This document shows, piece by piece, positions 17,471 to 26,682 of a stretch of 64,000 bases of DNA. A program made the translations under genes and the position numbers. Within the stretch, counting starts at the first letter, position 1. Each line of letters starts with the position of its first letter. Source of the DNA: Okeanomitos corallinicola TIOX110 (GTDB lineage Bacteria; Cyanobacteriota; Cyanobacteriia; Cyanobacteriales; Nostocaceae); NCBI RefSeq assembly GCF_038050375.1, contig NZ_CP150886.1:3513318-3577317 (forward strand), in the 5' to 3' direction. The notes under the pieces are model-generated. The model ran no database searches. It worked only from the letters and a program-made list of their open reading frames with translations, and was not told the origin of the DNA.

Positions 17471-17680
17471 ATAGGTAATAGGTAATAGGTAATAGGTAAT
17501 AGGTAATAGGTAATAGGTAATAGGTAATAGGTAATAGGTAATAGGTAATAGGTAATAGGTAATAGGTAATAGGTAATAGGTAATAGGTAATAGGTAATAG
17601 GTAATAGGTAATAGGTAATAGGTAATAGGTAATAGGTAATAGGTAATGGGTGATTGGTGATTGGTGATTGGTAATTACTA
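17471..17680. repeat. 25-copy ATAGGTA tandem repeat (STRR)
   Basis: Twenty-five perfect copies of the heptamer ATAGGTA run from 17471 to 17645, followed by about four degenerate heptamers (ATGGGTG, ATTGGTG twice, ATTGGTA). Heptanucleotide short tandemly repeated repetitive sequences are known from heterocystous cyanobacteria. The array starts one base from the nurA start codon and occupies its whole leader. The minus strand of the array has no stop codon in any frame; the plus strand has TAA and TAG in all frames. Confidence 0.97.
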
Positions 17681-17728
17681 TAATTTACTTCCCCTATTAC
17701 CTATCTCCTGATAACTTTTAACTAATAT

Positions 17729-18511
17729 TTACCACCGAGAGAAATCTTGAGAAAACTGATCAAGTGATATTACTTGAATGCGATCATCATTTTCTCCTGC
17801 TTCTCTTTCTGATGGAGTATTATAACCCCAATCTGCCAAAAAAAGTTGGACATGATCTAAATCTGATTGTTGTTTAACTAATTCCAATGTTTTTAGTCTA
17901 TCTTCCATAAACCACAAACTTACAGGTTGATTTTTTTCCTGTGCAATTAAACCTCGTAAAGTTTCATATTTTGGGCGTTTTACTTCCTTGCCAAAAATTG
18001 CTGTATCTGCTAACTTCAAACCTTCTCTTTGTAATAAATTCTTAACAAAACGTCCTTCTTTAGTAGTCACAATAAACAACTTAACTTCACTATTAATCAC
18101 CTTTTTCAGTTTTTCTATCACCCCTGGATAAAACCTATGTAAACTTAACCAACCATCTAAGTCTGTAGATATCCACTCATCCCGTAAACCGTCCAGTTTT
18201 TTAGCAACTACTTTGGGTTCTATCTTATCTACTGCTAAAATTTGTGGAGCAATATTAGACCATTCTTGGAGAATTTTATCATCAGTAAAACCAGCAATCA
18301 AAGCTTTAATTAAAACCGGCATTTCCCAACCAGTTTCAATTACAGGACGTAAACGATAAAATCTATTAGCTAAATTTTCTGGTGGTGTTTGCTGAGTAGA
18401 TGACCAAACTTGACAATAGGTACGCCATGCTACCTCAAAATATTCAATTAGTCCATCACAAACTACGCCATCAAAGTCTAAGGCTAAAATTGTGGGATTT
18501 TTTGCTGTCAT
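17729..18511 (-). CDS. HAD-family hydrolase
   Basis: A 260-aa haloacid dehalogenase-fold protein. Motif I is LALDFDGVVCDG (Asp12 and Asp14), motif II is KLFIVTTKEG, motif III includes KEVKRPKYE, and motif IV is LWFMEDRLKTLE. The inserted helical cap between residues 20 and 115 fits phosphatases that act on small metabolites. The substrate is unknown. It stands alone, upstream of the heptamer array and in the same direction as nurA. Confidence 0.85.
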   Translation of the reverse strand: MTAKNPTILALDFDGVVCDGLIEYFEVAWRTYCQVWSSTQQTPPENLANRFYRLRPVIETGWEMPVLIKALIAGFTDDKILQEWSNIAPQILAVDKIEPKVVAKKLDGLRDEWISTDLDGWLSLHRFYPGVIEKLKKVINSEVKLFIVTTKEGRFVKNLLQREGLKLADTAIFGKEVKRPKYETLRGLIAQEKNQPVSLWFMEDRLKTLELVKQQSDLDHVQLFLADWGYNTPSEREAGENDDRIQVISLDQFSQDFSRW

Positions 18512-18982
18512 GGTTTTGAGGATAAAAACTGCTTTTATTAGCCTATCTTATCCCTCTTCTATCACTTTCTGAAAACACTTGCCATTTCTGAATTATAGAG
18601 TTCTTACATAGTAGGCGATTGCCAAGTTTTTTATGAATATAAATTCCGCAAGATGACCAACACCTCAATCAATTGATATTGCTTCTCTTCCAAACTCTTT
18701 ATTAATATGACAATCCAGAGAGTGACAGAAACAAGTTATATCCTTTATAAGCAATACTATTTTTAATCTATACTCGCAATTTAAATTTATTGCTCTTATA
18801 AGCGGAAATCATGCAGAACACAATGAAAGTATTGGTAATTCGTGAGTTACTGCTACGTAAGAATTAAAGCTTAGGTCAAATTGTTCGTAAATCCTACTTG
18901 TAGCAAATTCACTGTCTTTACGATGTAGCGCATTTTCACACAAAAATGGTATAAGTAAAATTATCTATTCTTTATCATAGGT
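18512..18982. other. 471-bp intergenic region
   Basis: Between divergent HAD and sensor-kinase genes. No open frame of note, no hairpin with a T-run and no tandem repeat was found. It must hold promoters for both flanking genes, but none can be pinned down by eye. Confidence 0.4.
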
Positions 18983-21274
18983 ATGAAAACACTCATAAAA
19001 TTCGCTAAATTGCCCTATATGAGATATTTTGATGGTATTTTAAATGGCTTAAAAAATAAACTTCAGGTCACTGTTTCATTACGCTTCTTACTAATCGTGC
19101 CATTTATTATTCAAGTTTCGTTGGCTGTTAGTTTGATTGGATACATATCCTTCATAAATGGACAAACAACTGTTAATGATTTAGTCACTCAGTTAATGAA
19201 CAAAACTAGCGGCTTAGTAAATCAACATTTGAATAGCTACCTAGCAGTTCCCACTCAACTCAATCAGATGAATGTTGATGCTGTCCAAGCAGGAATTTTG
19301 AATTTACAGAATCTGGAAGTTTCAGGAAAATATCTGTGGAGACAAATGCAAATTTATGCAAATCTGGGGTACAGCGGATATATGCTACCTAATGGTCAGG
19401 GTGCTGGCACTGGTAATTATACTGATAGAAAACTAAAGACTTTAGAGATATTTTCAGTTGCAGTTGAGGGGGTATCTAAAATTGACTCCTATGCTATGGA
19501 TAATGAGGGTAACAAAAGCGATTTACTTTATAGTTATAATTACAAAGGTTTAGAACAATCTTGGTACACAAATACAGTAAAAGCTGGTCATCCAATTTGG
19601 AGTGGTGTGCATCCTTGGAGTGGTGCTTTTAACTCTGGGTCTATAGCTGCATCTGCGAATTATCCTGTGTATAACAATAACAATGAATTAATGGCTGTCT
19701 TTGGAGTTGATTTACTGCTTTCTAATATCAGTAATTTTCTAAACGATATTCATGTTAGTAAAAATGGGGTTATTTTTATAATTGAGCGTAATGGGCTATT
19801 AGTTGCCAATTCCGGTGATACCTACCCTTACAAATTCTTGAATGGTCAAACCGACCGGTTAGCTGCCACTGACAGCAGTGATACCCTAATTCAAGCTACT
19901 GCTAATTATTTACAGCAACAGCTGGGTAACTTAGAGGAGATTCAATCCCCACAGCAGATACTATTTGACTTTCAGGGTAATGCTGAATTTGTCAAAATTA
20001 CTCCCTGGCGAGACAAATTAGGTTTAGATTGGCTGGTAGTTTTCAGTGTTCCTGAATCAGATTTCATGGCACAAATTCAGGCCAACAACCGCAATACAAT
20101 CTTCCTATGTTTAGGGACTGTAGTCGTAGTATTTTTGATTGGTATTTACACATCTGCTAGGATTACCAAACCCATTTTAGATTTAAGCGCAGCCAGTGAG
20201 TTAATTGCTGATGGTAATTTAAACAAATCCGTAGATGTCCAAGGTATTTATGAATTAAAAACACTTGGCGATTCTTTTAATCACATGGCTCAACAATTAC
20301 AAGAATCTTTTACAGCTTTCGCAACCGTTAACCAAAACTTAGAAAAAACTAATACTAAATTAGAAGCGCGAACTCTCGAACTTCAAGACACAATTGAAGA
20401 ACTCCACCAAACTCAAGCTCAAATTGTGCAAAGTGAAAAAATGTCTGCCCTGGGTGAAATGGTTGCAGGTATAGCTCATGAAATTAACAATCCAGTAAAT
20501 TTTATTCATGGTAATGTTGCTCATGTAGAAGAATACACTCATGATTTGTTGAGTTTGACACAACTTTATCAAGATTATTTCCCCAAACCGCCTGAAGAAA
20601 TTACAGAAAAACTGAATACAATTGACTTTGAATTTTTACAACAAGATTTAACCAAAGTTATAAGTTCAATGAAACTAGGCACAACACGCATTCAGCAAAT
20701 TGTGTTGTCATTAAGAAACTTTTCCCGCTTAGATGAAGCCGAGGTAAAAGCAGTTGATATTCATGAAGGAATTAATAGTACATTAGTAATCTTAAATCAT
20801 CGCATCAAGAGCCAGCCTGATGGTGCTAGGATTGAAGTAATAAAAAATTACGGAGATTTACCCTTGATAGATTGTTATGCAGGTCAACTCAATCAGGTAT
20901 TTATGAATTTACTCAACAATGCTATTGATGCTTTAGAAGAACGGGATAAACTGCGATCGCCAGATGAAATTAAAGCTAACCCCAGCACTATTACAATATC
21001 CACACTACATAAAAACGGCTGGATTAGTATTCACATTGCCGACAATGGATTTGGTATTGAACAGAAAGATAAATCTCGTGTCTTTAACCCATTCTTTACT
21101 ACTAAAGAAGTAGGTAGGGGAACTGGATTAGGGTTATCTATTAGCTATCAAATTGTTACTCAAAAACACGGTGGCAAGCTTTATTTTCAGTCTATCCCTG
21201 GAGAAGGAACGGATTTTGTAATTCAGGTGCCTGTAAATCGTTCTCAGTTAAATCTTAGAACTAAAATCAACTGA
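18983..21274 (+). CDS. membrane sensor histidine kinase with dCache domain
   Basis: A 763-aa kinase. Transmembrane helix 1 spans about residues 34-58, a large extracytoplasmic double-Cache sensor fills about 62-365, and helix 2 is about 372-393 (LCLGTVVVVFLIGIY). A HAMP linker (ITKPILDLSAASELIADGNL) and a coiled coil follow. The transmitter has the H-box EMVAGIAHEINNPVNF, the N-box LLNNAIDALEE, and nucleotide motifs DNGFGI and GRGTGLGLSISY. Such kinases sense small ligands such as amino acids or organic acids. No response regulator gene is adjacent, so its partner is elsewhere. Confidence 0.92.
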   Translation: MKTLIKFAKLPYMRYFDGILNGLKNKLQVTVSLRFLLIVPFIIQVSLAVSLIGYISFINGQTTVNDLVTQLMNKTSGLVNQHLNSYLAVPTQLNQMNVDAVQAGILNLQNLEVSGKYLWRQMQIYANLGYSGYMLPNGQGAGTGNYTDRKLKTLEIFSVAVEGVSKIDSYAMDNEGNKSDLLYSYNYKGLEQSWYTNTVKAGHPIWSGVHPWSGAFNSGSIAASANYPVYNNNNELMAVFGVDLLLSNISNFLNDIHVSKNGVIFIIERNGLLVANSGDTYPYKFLNGQTDRLAATDSSDTLIQATANYLQQQLGNLEEIQSPQQILFDFQGNAEFVKITPWRDKLGLDWLVVFSVPESDFMAQIQANNRNTIFLCLGTVVVVFLIGIYTSARITKPILDLSAASELIADGNLNKSVDVQGIYELKTLGDSFNHMAQQLQESFTAFATVNQNLEKTNTKLEARTLELQDTIEELHQTQAQIVQSEKMSALGEMVAGIAHEINNPVNFIHGNVAHVEEYTHDLLSLTQLYQDYFPKPPEEITEKLNTIDFEFLQQDLTKVISSMKLGTTRIQQIVLSLRNFSRLDEAEVKAVDIHEGINSTLVILNHRIKSQPDGARIEVIKNYGDLPLIDCYAGQLNQVFMNLLNNAIDALEERDKLRSPDEIKANPSTITISTLHKNGWISIHIADNGFGIEQKDKSRVFNPFFTTKEVGRGTGLGLSISYQIVTQKHGGKLYFQSIPGEGTDFVIQVPVNRSQLNLRTKIN

Positions 21275-21575
21275 AAAGTTTGATGATTGTTTATGTTCAT
21301 TTGTTGATGTTAATATAGTCTACATTGTCTGTCGCTATTTAGGTAAAAAAATATATATTCACTGTTTATATTCACTGGTTTTAATTTAAAATAAGTAAAG
21401 TTTTAATAAAGTTATGTTCAAAACAATTCTTTTTTTGTCATCATACTCTTCGGTAGTTGTGCAAAATAAATCTTATAGTTAGGAGGGGGAACAGAGAACA
21501 GTTAACAGGTAAGGAACACAGACATTTTTGTTTTCAATTAATACGTTCAATCAATTTCACTTGGGGTGCTTAACA
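21275..21575. other. intergenic region before the P450-linked gene
   Basis: About 300 bp without a recognised gene. It is AT-rich; a GGAGGGGG-like run occurs at 21481-21489, too far from the next start to serve it. An in-frame start at 21528 would lengthen the next protein by 16 residues but lacks support. Confidence 0.4.
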
Positions 21576-22259
21576 ATGCTAACAGAAGAAATCAGAATCC
21601 AACCTAATCAAATTCACAATCATAATTGTGTCCAGAAAGTCACCGACTATGTCAAACATTTATATGGTGACATTCCCATTTCTCCTTGTCCATTTACAGA
21701 TAGCGAAATAGAAGAATTAGATCGCCAAAATGAACTTCTTGTATATTTGCCAGCCAAGATGTCAATGAAGCAACTTTGCCAACAATTTGCTATCAGGGCA
21801 AATGTTGATTTTGATCATGAAACCATGATTAAAAATACAATGGTTTCTGAAGATCAGTGGTTTATTACATCGGCATCTAAAACTCCAGAATTGATGTATA
21901 AAACTGGATTAGCTGCAAAAAGAACCTACGAAGATGAAGGTTTAAATGGCATGGACTTTAGGCGTTACCTCGCCTTTGCTGCTACTTTTAAATATAAGTT
22001 TGGTGTATTCCCAGACCAAACTTATTGGACATTTCTCCTATCGGGAAGTTATGATCGTAGTGGCATATCTATTATCGGATTTGATTCCCGAAATGTTTTA
22101 AATCATCACGGTTGGATGAAGAATTTCAAAGCCAAGTTTTTAGGTTCAAGATATGTAGTTATCGCTCCCAGAGTAGAAGTAGTTCGGGAAACGATATACC
22201 TCACAAGAGCATATCGAGGTAGTAGATGTACTGCTGGTAAAGAAGCAGATATAGAATAG
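21576..22259 (+). CDS. unknown protein preceding a cytochrome P450
   Basis: A 227-aa soluble protein starting MLTEEIRIQPNQIHNHNCVQ. It has no signal peptide or membrane helix. The middle (YLPAKMSMKQLCQQFAIRAN and DQWFITSASKTPELMYKT) and the C-terminal part (FGVFPDQTYWTFLLSGSYDR, DSRNVLNHHGW) have conserved-looking aromatic and glycine positions, but I do not recognise the family. The position 50 bp upstream of a P450 gene on the same strand suggests a shared transcript and perhaps a shared pathway; that is inference from context only. Confidence 0.7.
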   Translation: MLTEEIRIQPNQIHNHNCVQKVTDYVKHLYGDIPISPCPFTDSEIEELDRQNELLVYLPAKMSMKQLCQQFAIRANVDFDHETMIKNTMVSEDQWFITSASKTPELMYKTGLAAKRTYEDEGLNGMDFRRYLAFAATFKYKFGVFPDQTYWTFLLSGSYDRSGISIIGFDSRNVLNHHGWMKNFKAKFLGSRYVVIAPRVEVVRETIYLTRAYRGSRCTAGKEADIE

Positions 22260-22260
22260 A

Positions 22261-22300
22261 TTGGAATAGATTGGAATAGATTGGAATAGATTGGAATAGT
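22261..22300. repeat. 4-copy TTGGAATAGA tandem repeat
   Basis: Four copies of the 10-bp unit TTGGAATAGA (last one TTGGAATAGT) fill the gap between the stop of the unknown gene at 22259 and the P450 start at 22310. The unit GGAATAG includes a partial ribosome-binding-like GGA. The unit also overlaps the end of the upstream gene (ATAGAATAGA), so it may have grown from it. Confidence 0.9.
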
Positions 22301-22309
22301 TATTAACTA

Positions 22310-23545
22310 ATGCAGACAGAAATTTTGCAGCTAGGGGAAAAGTATGACTTACTTAACCCCTTATTTTTTGCCAATCCTGATCCCATTTTGGATCAAATGC
22401 GAATTGAAGATCCCATTTATTGGCATTCACAATTAGAGTCATGGATTGTAACCCGATATGTTGATGTTTACAATATCATTCGTGATCCACAATTTTCTGT
22501 AGATAGAGGCGGTAAGATTGCCAAAAGTAAGTCTTTATCGGTGCAAAATCAGTTAGATTTTTGCAATCAATACTTTACCCAGTGGATGGTTTTTTCTGAT
22601 CCCCCCAGACATACACGACTGCGTAATTTAGTAGGTAAGGCATTCACTTCCCAATTAATTAGAAGCTTACATCCTTTAATTCAAAACTTCGCTGATGAAT
22701 TAATTGACGGGATAAAAAGTGCTGGCAAAATGGAACTTATTCAAGACTTTGCTACTCCTTTACCCGCCCTGGTTACTGCTAAGTTTTTGGGTATACCAGT
22801 TGAGGATATCCCTCTACTAAAATGTTGGAGTCGGGATATGTTTATGCTATTTGGGGCTGGTTGGGCTAGTGAAAAAGTTGTAAATACCACTTATCACAGC
22901 TTAGTTGAAAGTATCCAATATTTTGATGATTTAATTGCTCATTATCGTCGCTTTCCCGGTGATAATTTAATTACTCAGTTAATAGCTGCGGAAGATTGTG
23001 ATAGTGTACTGAGCAATGAAGAAATGACGGCAATCTGTATAACTTTGATGGCAGGTGCTTATGAAACTACAACCTATTTAATTAGCAATGGACTGTTGGC
23101 TTTGCTGCAACATCCTCAGCAACTACAAATGTTACAAGAAAATCCACAGTTAATTGATTCGACGGTGGAGGAGATTTTGCGCTATTGTGGCCCAGCATTT
23201 AGCGTAGTTCGCCGAGCGATCGCACCTGTGGAAATAGATGGTAAGTTAATTGATGAAGGTCAAAAAATCTACTGCGTTTTACACGCTGCTAATCATGACC
23301 CAGACAAGTTTCCTCTCCCCAATAAATTTGATATCACTCGCCTAGAAAATCGTCATCTTGGTTTAGGTCAAGGTATTCATGTTTGTTTGGGTGCAGCTTT
23401 AACACGGTTAGAAACAAAAATCGCCATCAGCACCATCCTCCAATGCTGTCAAAATATCCACCTGGAACAGCAACAGTTAACTTGGATACCAAATTTGGCT
23501 ATGCGTGGTTTACAAACATTGCCTATTTTATTTTCCAAGGTTTAA
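22310..23545 (+). CDS. cytochrome P450
   Basis: A 411-aa soluble bacterial P450 monooxygenase. The I-helix oxygen-activation motif is AGAYETT (residues 248-254), the K-helix ExxR is E288 to R291 (EEILR), and the heme-binding loop is [10 protein letters not shown] with the axial thiolate Cys359. The N terminus lacks a membrane anchor, so electrons should come from a ferredoxin. The substrate is unknown; the adjacent unknown gene is its only context. The final 4 bp overlap the end of aroB on the other strand. Confidence 0.95.
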   Translation: MQTEILQLGEKYDLLNPLFFANPDPILDQMRIEDPIYWHSQLESWIVTRYVDVYNIIRDPQFSVDRGGKIAKSKSLSVQNQLDFCNQYFTQWMVFSDPPRHTRLRNLVGKAFTSQLIRSLHPLIQNFADELIDGIKSAGKMELIQDFATPLPALVTAKFLGIPVEDIPLLKCWSRDMFMLFGAGWASEKVVNTTYHSLVESIQYFDDLIAHYRRFPGDNLITQLIAAEDCDSVLSNEEMTAICITLMAGAYETTTYLISNGLLALLQHPQQLQMLQENPQLIDSTVEEILRYCGPAFSVVRRAIAPVEIDGKLIDEGQKIYCVLHAANHDPDKFPLPNKFDITRLENRHLGLGQGIHVCLGAALTRLETKIAISTILQCCQNIHLEQQQLTWIPNLAMRGLQTLPILFSKV

Positions 23546-24639
23546 GTTTTCATTTCTGCTAATACCTGATTGATAGTATCCGTAGGTACTTCATCTGTTA
23601 CCTTCACTTCCCCAATTTGAGTAGGTAAAACAAACCGTACTTTCCCAGATTTAACCTTTTTATCTAATTGCAAAGCATCAATAAGTTCGGCAATATCTAA
23701 ATCTGCTGGTAATTGTGTGGGTAAACCAGCTTTTTTAATAATTGTATTTTGACGTTCTGTATCTGTTTGTTGCCAAAGTCCTAACTTCACGGCAATTTCA
23801 CCCGCTGCTACCATCCCAATACCCACAGCTTCACCATGTTTAAATAACCGATAATTGGTTAAACTTTCCACCGCATGACCGATGGTATGGCCGTAGTTAA
23901 GAATTGCCCGTAATCCAGATTCTTTTTCATCTTTACTCACCACATCTGCCTTCGCTTGACAAGAATGAGTTAATATGTAATTTATCAGGTCGGATTTTAC
24001 ATAGCGGAGTTGGTCAAGGTGTTTACTCCTTTCCAATTGAGTAAATAATTCAGCGTCCCAAATTACGCCATACTTGATCACTTCCGCCATTCCCGCTCTA
24101 AATTCCCTTGCTGGTAAGGTTTTTAAGACTTCTGGATCTATTAATACTAAGCTAGGTTGGTGAAATGCACCAATCAGATTTTTACCTTGGGGATGGTTAA
24201 CCCCGGTTTTTCCACCCACAGATGAATCTACCATTGCTAATAAGCTGGTAGGAACTTGGACAACATTAATCCCTCTGAGCCATGTAGCGGCTGCAAACCC
24301 AGTCATATCACCAACTACACCTCCCCCTAAAGCGACCATGGTTGAAGACCGTTCTAGGCGGTTTTCTAAGGCAACATCATAGATTTTTTGGATGGAGTTA
24401 AGGGTTTTATAGCGTTCTCCTGGGGGTAAATTGTAGTGAACCACTTCAAAACCAGCATTTTGCAAAGATGCGATCGCCCTTTCCCCATAATGTTTAAATA
24501 TCATTGGGTTAGAAACTAGCAACACCTTCTTACCCAGTTTCAACCCCGCCATTTTTGCACCCAGTTGATCCAAACTTCCAGGTGCAACAGTTATTTCATA
24601 AGACTTTTCTGGTATATCTACTTTAATGACAGAACTCAT
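23542..24639 (-). CDS. aroB: 3-dehydroquinate synthase AroB
   Basis: A 365-aa NAD- and metal-dependent enzyme converting DAHP to 3-dehydroquinate, the second step of the shikimate pathway to aromatic amino acids and plastoquinone precursors. Motifs include [20 protein letters not shown] (dinucleotide loop), [20 protein letters not shown] and the metal ligands in [10 protein letters not shown] and [12 protein letters not shown]. Length is normal. It is a single gene, divergent from petL. Confidence 0.96.
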   Translation of the reverse strand: MSSVIKVDIPEKSYEITVAPGSLDQLGAKMAGLKLGKKVLLVSNPMIFKHYGERAIASLQNAGFEVVHYNLPPGERYKTLNSIQKIYDVALENRLERSSTMVALGGGVVGDMTGFAAATWLRGINVVQVPTSLLAMVDSSVGGKTGVNHPQGKNLIGAFHQPSLVLIDPEVLKTLPAREFRAGMAEVIKYGVIWDAELFTQLERSKHLDQLRYVKSDLINYILTHSCQAKADVVSKDEKESGLRAILNYGHTIGHAVESLTNYRLFKHGEAVGIGMVAAGEIAVKLGLWQQTDTERQNTIIKKAGLPTQLPADLDIAELIDALQLDKKVKSGKVRFVLPTQIGEVKVTDEVPTDTINQVLAEMKT

Positions 24640-24703
24640 ATAAAAACCCTGATATAATTTACGCTTGGGTATTTTACCGCAGTTTGGTAATTAATAATTT
24701 CTC

Positions 24704-24734
24704 TGTCACCTGTCACCTGTCACCTGTCACCTGT
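24704..24734. repeat. 4-copy TGTCACC heptamer repeat
   Basis: Four exact copies of the heptamer TGTCACC (24704-24731) plus TGT lie in the aroB-petL divergent intergenic region. This is another member of the heptanucleotide repeat class, with a different unit from the array at 17471. Confidence 0.9.
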
Positions 24735-24780
24735 TTCCATGATTCAATATAAATAAGTCACTAAATCAGGAGAAAAGCAA

Positions 24781-24873
24781 ATGGCTGTAGTTGAATACAT
24801 TGTATTTTTAGGCGCGTTCATGGGTATAGCTGTAGGTTTAATGTTTGGTCTACGTTCCGCCAAGATCATCTAA
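24781..24873 (+). CDS. petL: cytochrome b6f complex subunit PetL
   Basis: A 30-aa protein, [20 protein letters not shown] then [11 protein letters not shown] single transmembrane helix ends with a short basic tail FGLRSAKI, the pattern of cyanobacterial PetL, the small subunit at the periphery of the b6f dimer that supports its stability in the thylakoid membrane. AGGAGA at 24768-24773 lies 7 nt before the ATG. The gene is too short for usual ORF cut-offs. It is flanked by repeat sequences on both sides. Confidence 0.85.
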   Translation: MAVVEYIVFLGAFMGIAVGLMFGLRSAKII

Positions 24874-24877
24874 TCAA

Positions 24878-24953
24878 GTAGGTTGGGTGGACGTAAGGAA
24901 ACCCAACATTGTCAATTCTTTTGTTGGGTTGCGCTGTCGCTTAACCCAACCTG
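24878..24953. repeat. GTTGGGTT double-hairpin dispersed repeat
   Basis: An outer pair GGTTGGGT (24881-24888) and ACCCAACC (24944-24951) encloses an inner pair AACCCAAC (24900-24907) and GTTGGGTT (24923-24930). The nested palindromes form two hairpins or one cruciform. It fills the gap between the petL stop and the bioB stop and may end both transcripts. A related element lies near 62672-62702. Confidence 0.8.
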
Positions 24954-24959
24954 CTTTTG

Positions 24960-25961
24960 TTATATCATCGCTGGAGTTGGTGTTTTTTCCTGCTTTTGAA
25001 ACGGTGGACGCATTTCCAAACCCAACAAATTCAACATTTCCTGATCTGCATCATAATCAGGACAGGGAGTAGTCACCGTCAACATTTTGTTATCATCGCT
25101 GGAAAAGATCGAATTTGCACCAGCCATAAAACACAAAGCTTGTTCAACTTGGGAAAGTTTCGCTCTACCTGCACTCAAGCGCACATCAGAAGTAGGCATG
25201 ACAATTCTAGCAGTAGCAATCATCCGCACCACATCCCAAATCGGAACTTCTGGCTGGTTTTCCAAAGGTGTACCCTCAACTTGTGAGAGAATATTAATGG
25301 GTACAGATTCAGGGTGAGGTTGTAAATTAGACAGGGTGTAGAGCATTCCTACCCGATCTGCCACAGTTTCACCTAAGCCGAGAATGCCACCAGAGCAGAC
25401 AGTAACATTAGTTTGGCGGACATTTTCAATAGTATTGAGGCGATCGCCATAAGTCCTTGTACTAATAACAGTGCTGTAATACTCTTGGGAAGTATCCAGG
25501 TTATGATTATAAGCATACAATCCCGCATCTTCTAAGCGTTGAGCCTGATTTGCAGTCAACATCCCCAAAGTACAGCAAACCTCTAAACCCATCGAAGTCA
25601 CATCCTTCACCATATCCAGGACTTCCTCAAACTGAGAATTATCCCGCACTTCCCGCCAAGCAGCACCCATACACACCCGACTCACACCTGTTTCCTTTGC
25701 TTTCCTGGCAATATTTAAAACCGTATCCTTTTCTAACAATGCTTCCGGCTTTACTTCCGTTTTATAGCGAGAAGACTGAGCGCAATAACTACAATCTTCA
25801 GGACAACCACCGGTTTTAATAGATATCAGCTTACAAACTTGTATTTGTTGGGAGTTATGAAACTGACGATGCACACTAGCAGCTTGATAAACAAGCTCTA
25901 GAAATGGTGTATTATAGATTTCCAAAATCTCATCTTGTTGCCAATCGTAGCGTATTCCCAC
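24960..25961 (-). CDS. bioB: biotin synthase BioB
   Basis: A 333-aa radical SAM enzyme inserting sulfur into dethiobiotin, the last step of biotin synthesis. The CxxxCxxC cluster motif is Cys53, Cys57 and Cys60 ([14 protein letters not shown]) and binds the 4Fe-4S cluster. YNHNLDTS and [10 protein letters not shown] carry residues around the 2Fe-2S cluster and substrate. The rest of the barrel is complete, and the length fits. No other bio gene is close. Confidence 0.96.
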   Translation of the reverse strand: MGIRYDWQQDEILEIYNTPFLELVYQAASVHRQFHNSQQIQVCKLISIKTGGCPEDCSYCAQSSRYKTEVKPEALLEKDTVLNIARKAKETGVSRVCMGAAWREVRDNSQFEEVLDMVKDVTSMGLEVCCTLGMLTANQAQRLEDAGLYAYNHNLDTSQEYYSTVISTRTYGDRLNTIENVRQTNVTVCSGGILGLGETVADRVGMLYTLSNLQPHPESVPINILSQVEGTPLENQPEVPIWDVVRMIATARIVMPTSDVRLSAGRAKLSQVEQALCFMAGANSIFSSDDNKMLTVTTPCPDYDADQEMLNLLGLEMRPPFQKQEKTPTPAMI

Positions 25962-26028
25962 CGTTACTATCCTTTTCTAAATTGTTACTAAAATACACAA
26001 AATTACACAAAATTAATAATCATAGGAT

Positions 26029-26595
26029 ATGAAATCAGACCTGCCACTAATTACAACTGATCGTCTGTTATTAAGGGTGGCCATTTCCGAAGATATACCC
26101 CAAATTATCCGCTATTTTACTGTAAATAAAGACCATCTTACTCCATTTTCACCAACTTGGGCAGAAGGCTTTTTTACACCAGAATATTGGCGATATCAAA
26201 TCGAACAATATCATCTAGAAATAATTCATGGTTGCGGTCTGAGATTCTTTATTTATCACAAAAACCAACCCAAAGAAATAATAGGTGTTGTTAACTTTAG
26301 TAATTTTTTACGAGGAGCAGCTAATTATTGTCATGTTGGATATAGTTTAGCAGAGACAGCCCAAGGTTATGGTTACATGACAGAAGCCTTAAAAAGTGGT
26401 ACTGAATATGTATTTCAAGACTTAAATTTTCACCGGATCATGGCTAATTATATGCCCCATAATCGCCGTAGTGGTAATGTTTTAAAGAGACTAGGTTTTG
26501 TCATAGAAGGATATGCAAGAGACTATTTATTAATTAACGGTAAATGGGAAGATCATATACTTACCAGTATAACCAATCATCACTGGAAACCGTGA
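26029..26595 (+). CDS. RimJ/RimL-type GNAT N-acetyltransferase
   Basis: A 188-aa acetyl-CoA-dependent acetyltransferase of the GNAT superfamily. The N terminus LITTDRLLLRVAISEDIPQI, the acetyl-CoA loop SLAETAQGYGYMTEAL (replacing the usual QxxGxG/A) and the late FHRIMANYMPHNRRSGNVLK are typical of RimJ-like enzymes that acetylate protein N termini. A specific target such as a ribosomal protein is not certain. It stands alone between bioB and selO. Confidence 0.88.
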   Translation: MKSDLPLITTDRLLLRVAISEDIPQIIRYFTVNKDHLTPFSPTWAEGFFTPEYWRYQIEQYHLEIIHGCGLRFFIYHKNQPKEIIGVVNFSNFLRGAANYCHVGYSLAETAQGYGYMTEALKSGTEYVFQDLNFHRIMANYMPHNRRSGNVLKRLGFVIEGYARDYLLINGKWEDHILTSITNHHWKP

Positions 26596-26682
26596 ACAGC
26601 AGTCAGGAGTCAGGATAAATATCAATATTACCAATCACCAATAATGTAAGATAAAGAGAACAACAATTAAAAACTCCTAAAA

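Noticed and set aside
17471-17680. Possible CRISPR-like array
   Set aside because: Units are 7 bp, contiguous and without unique spacers. It is a simple tandem repeat.
24957-25286. Open frames opposite bioB
   Set aside because: They lie wholly on the complement of a well-supported biotin synthase gene and have no family features.
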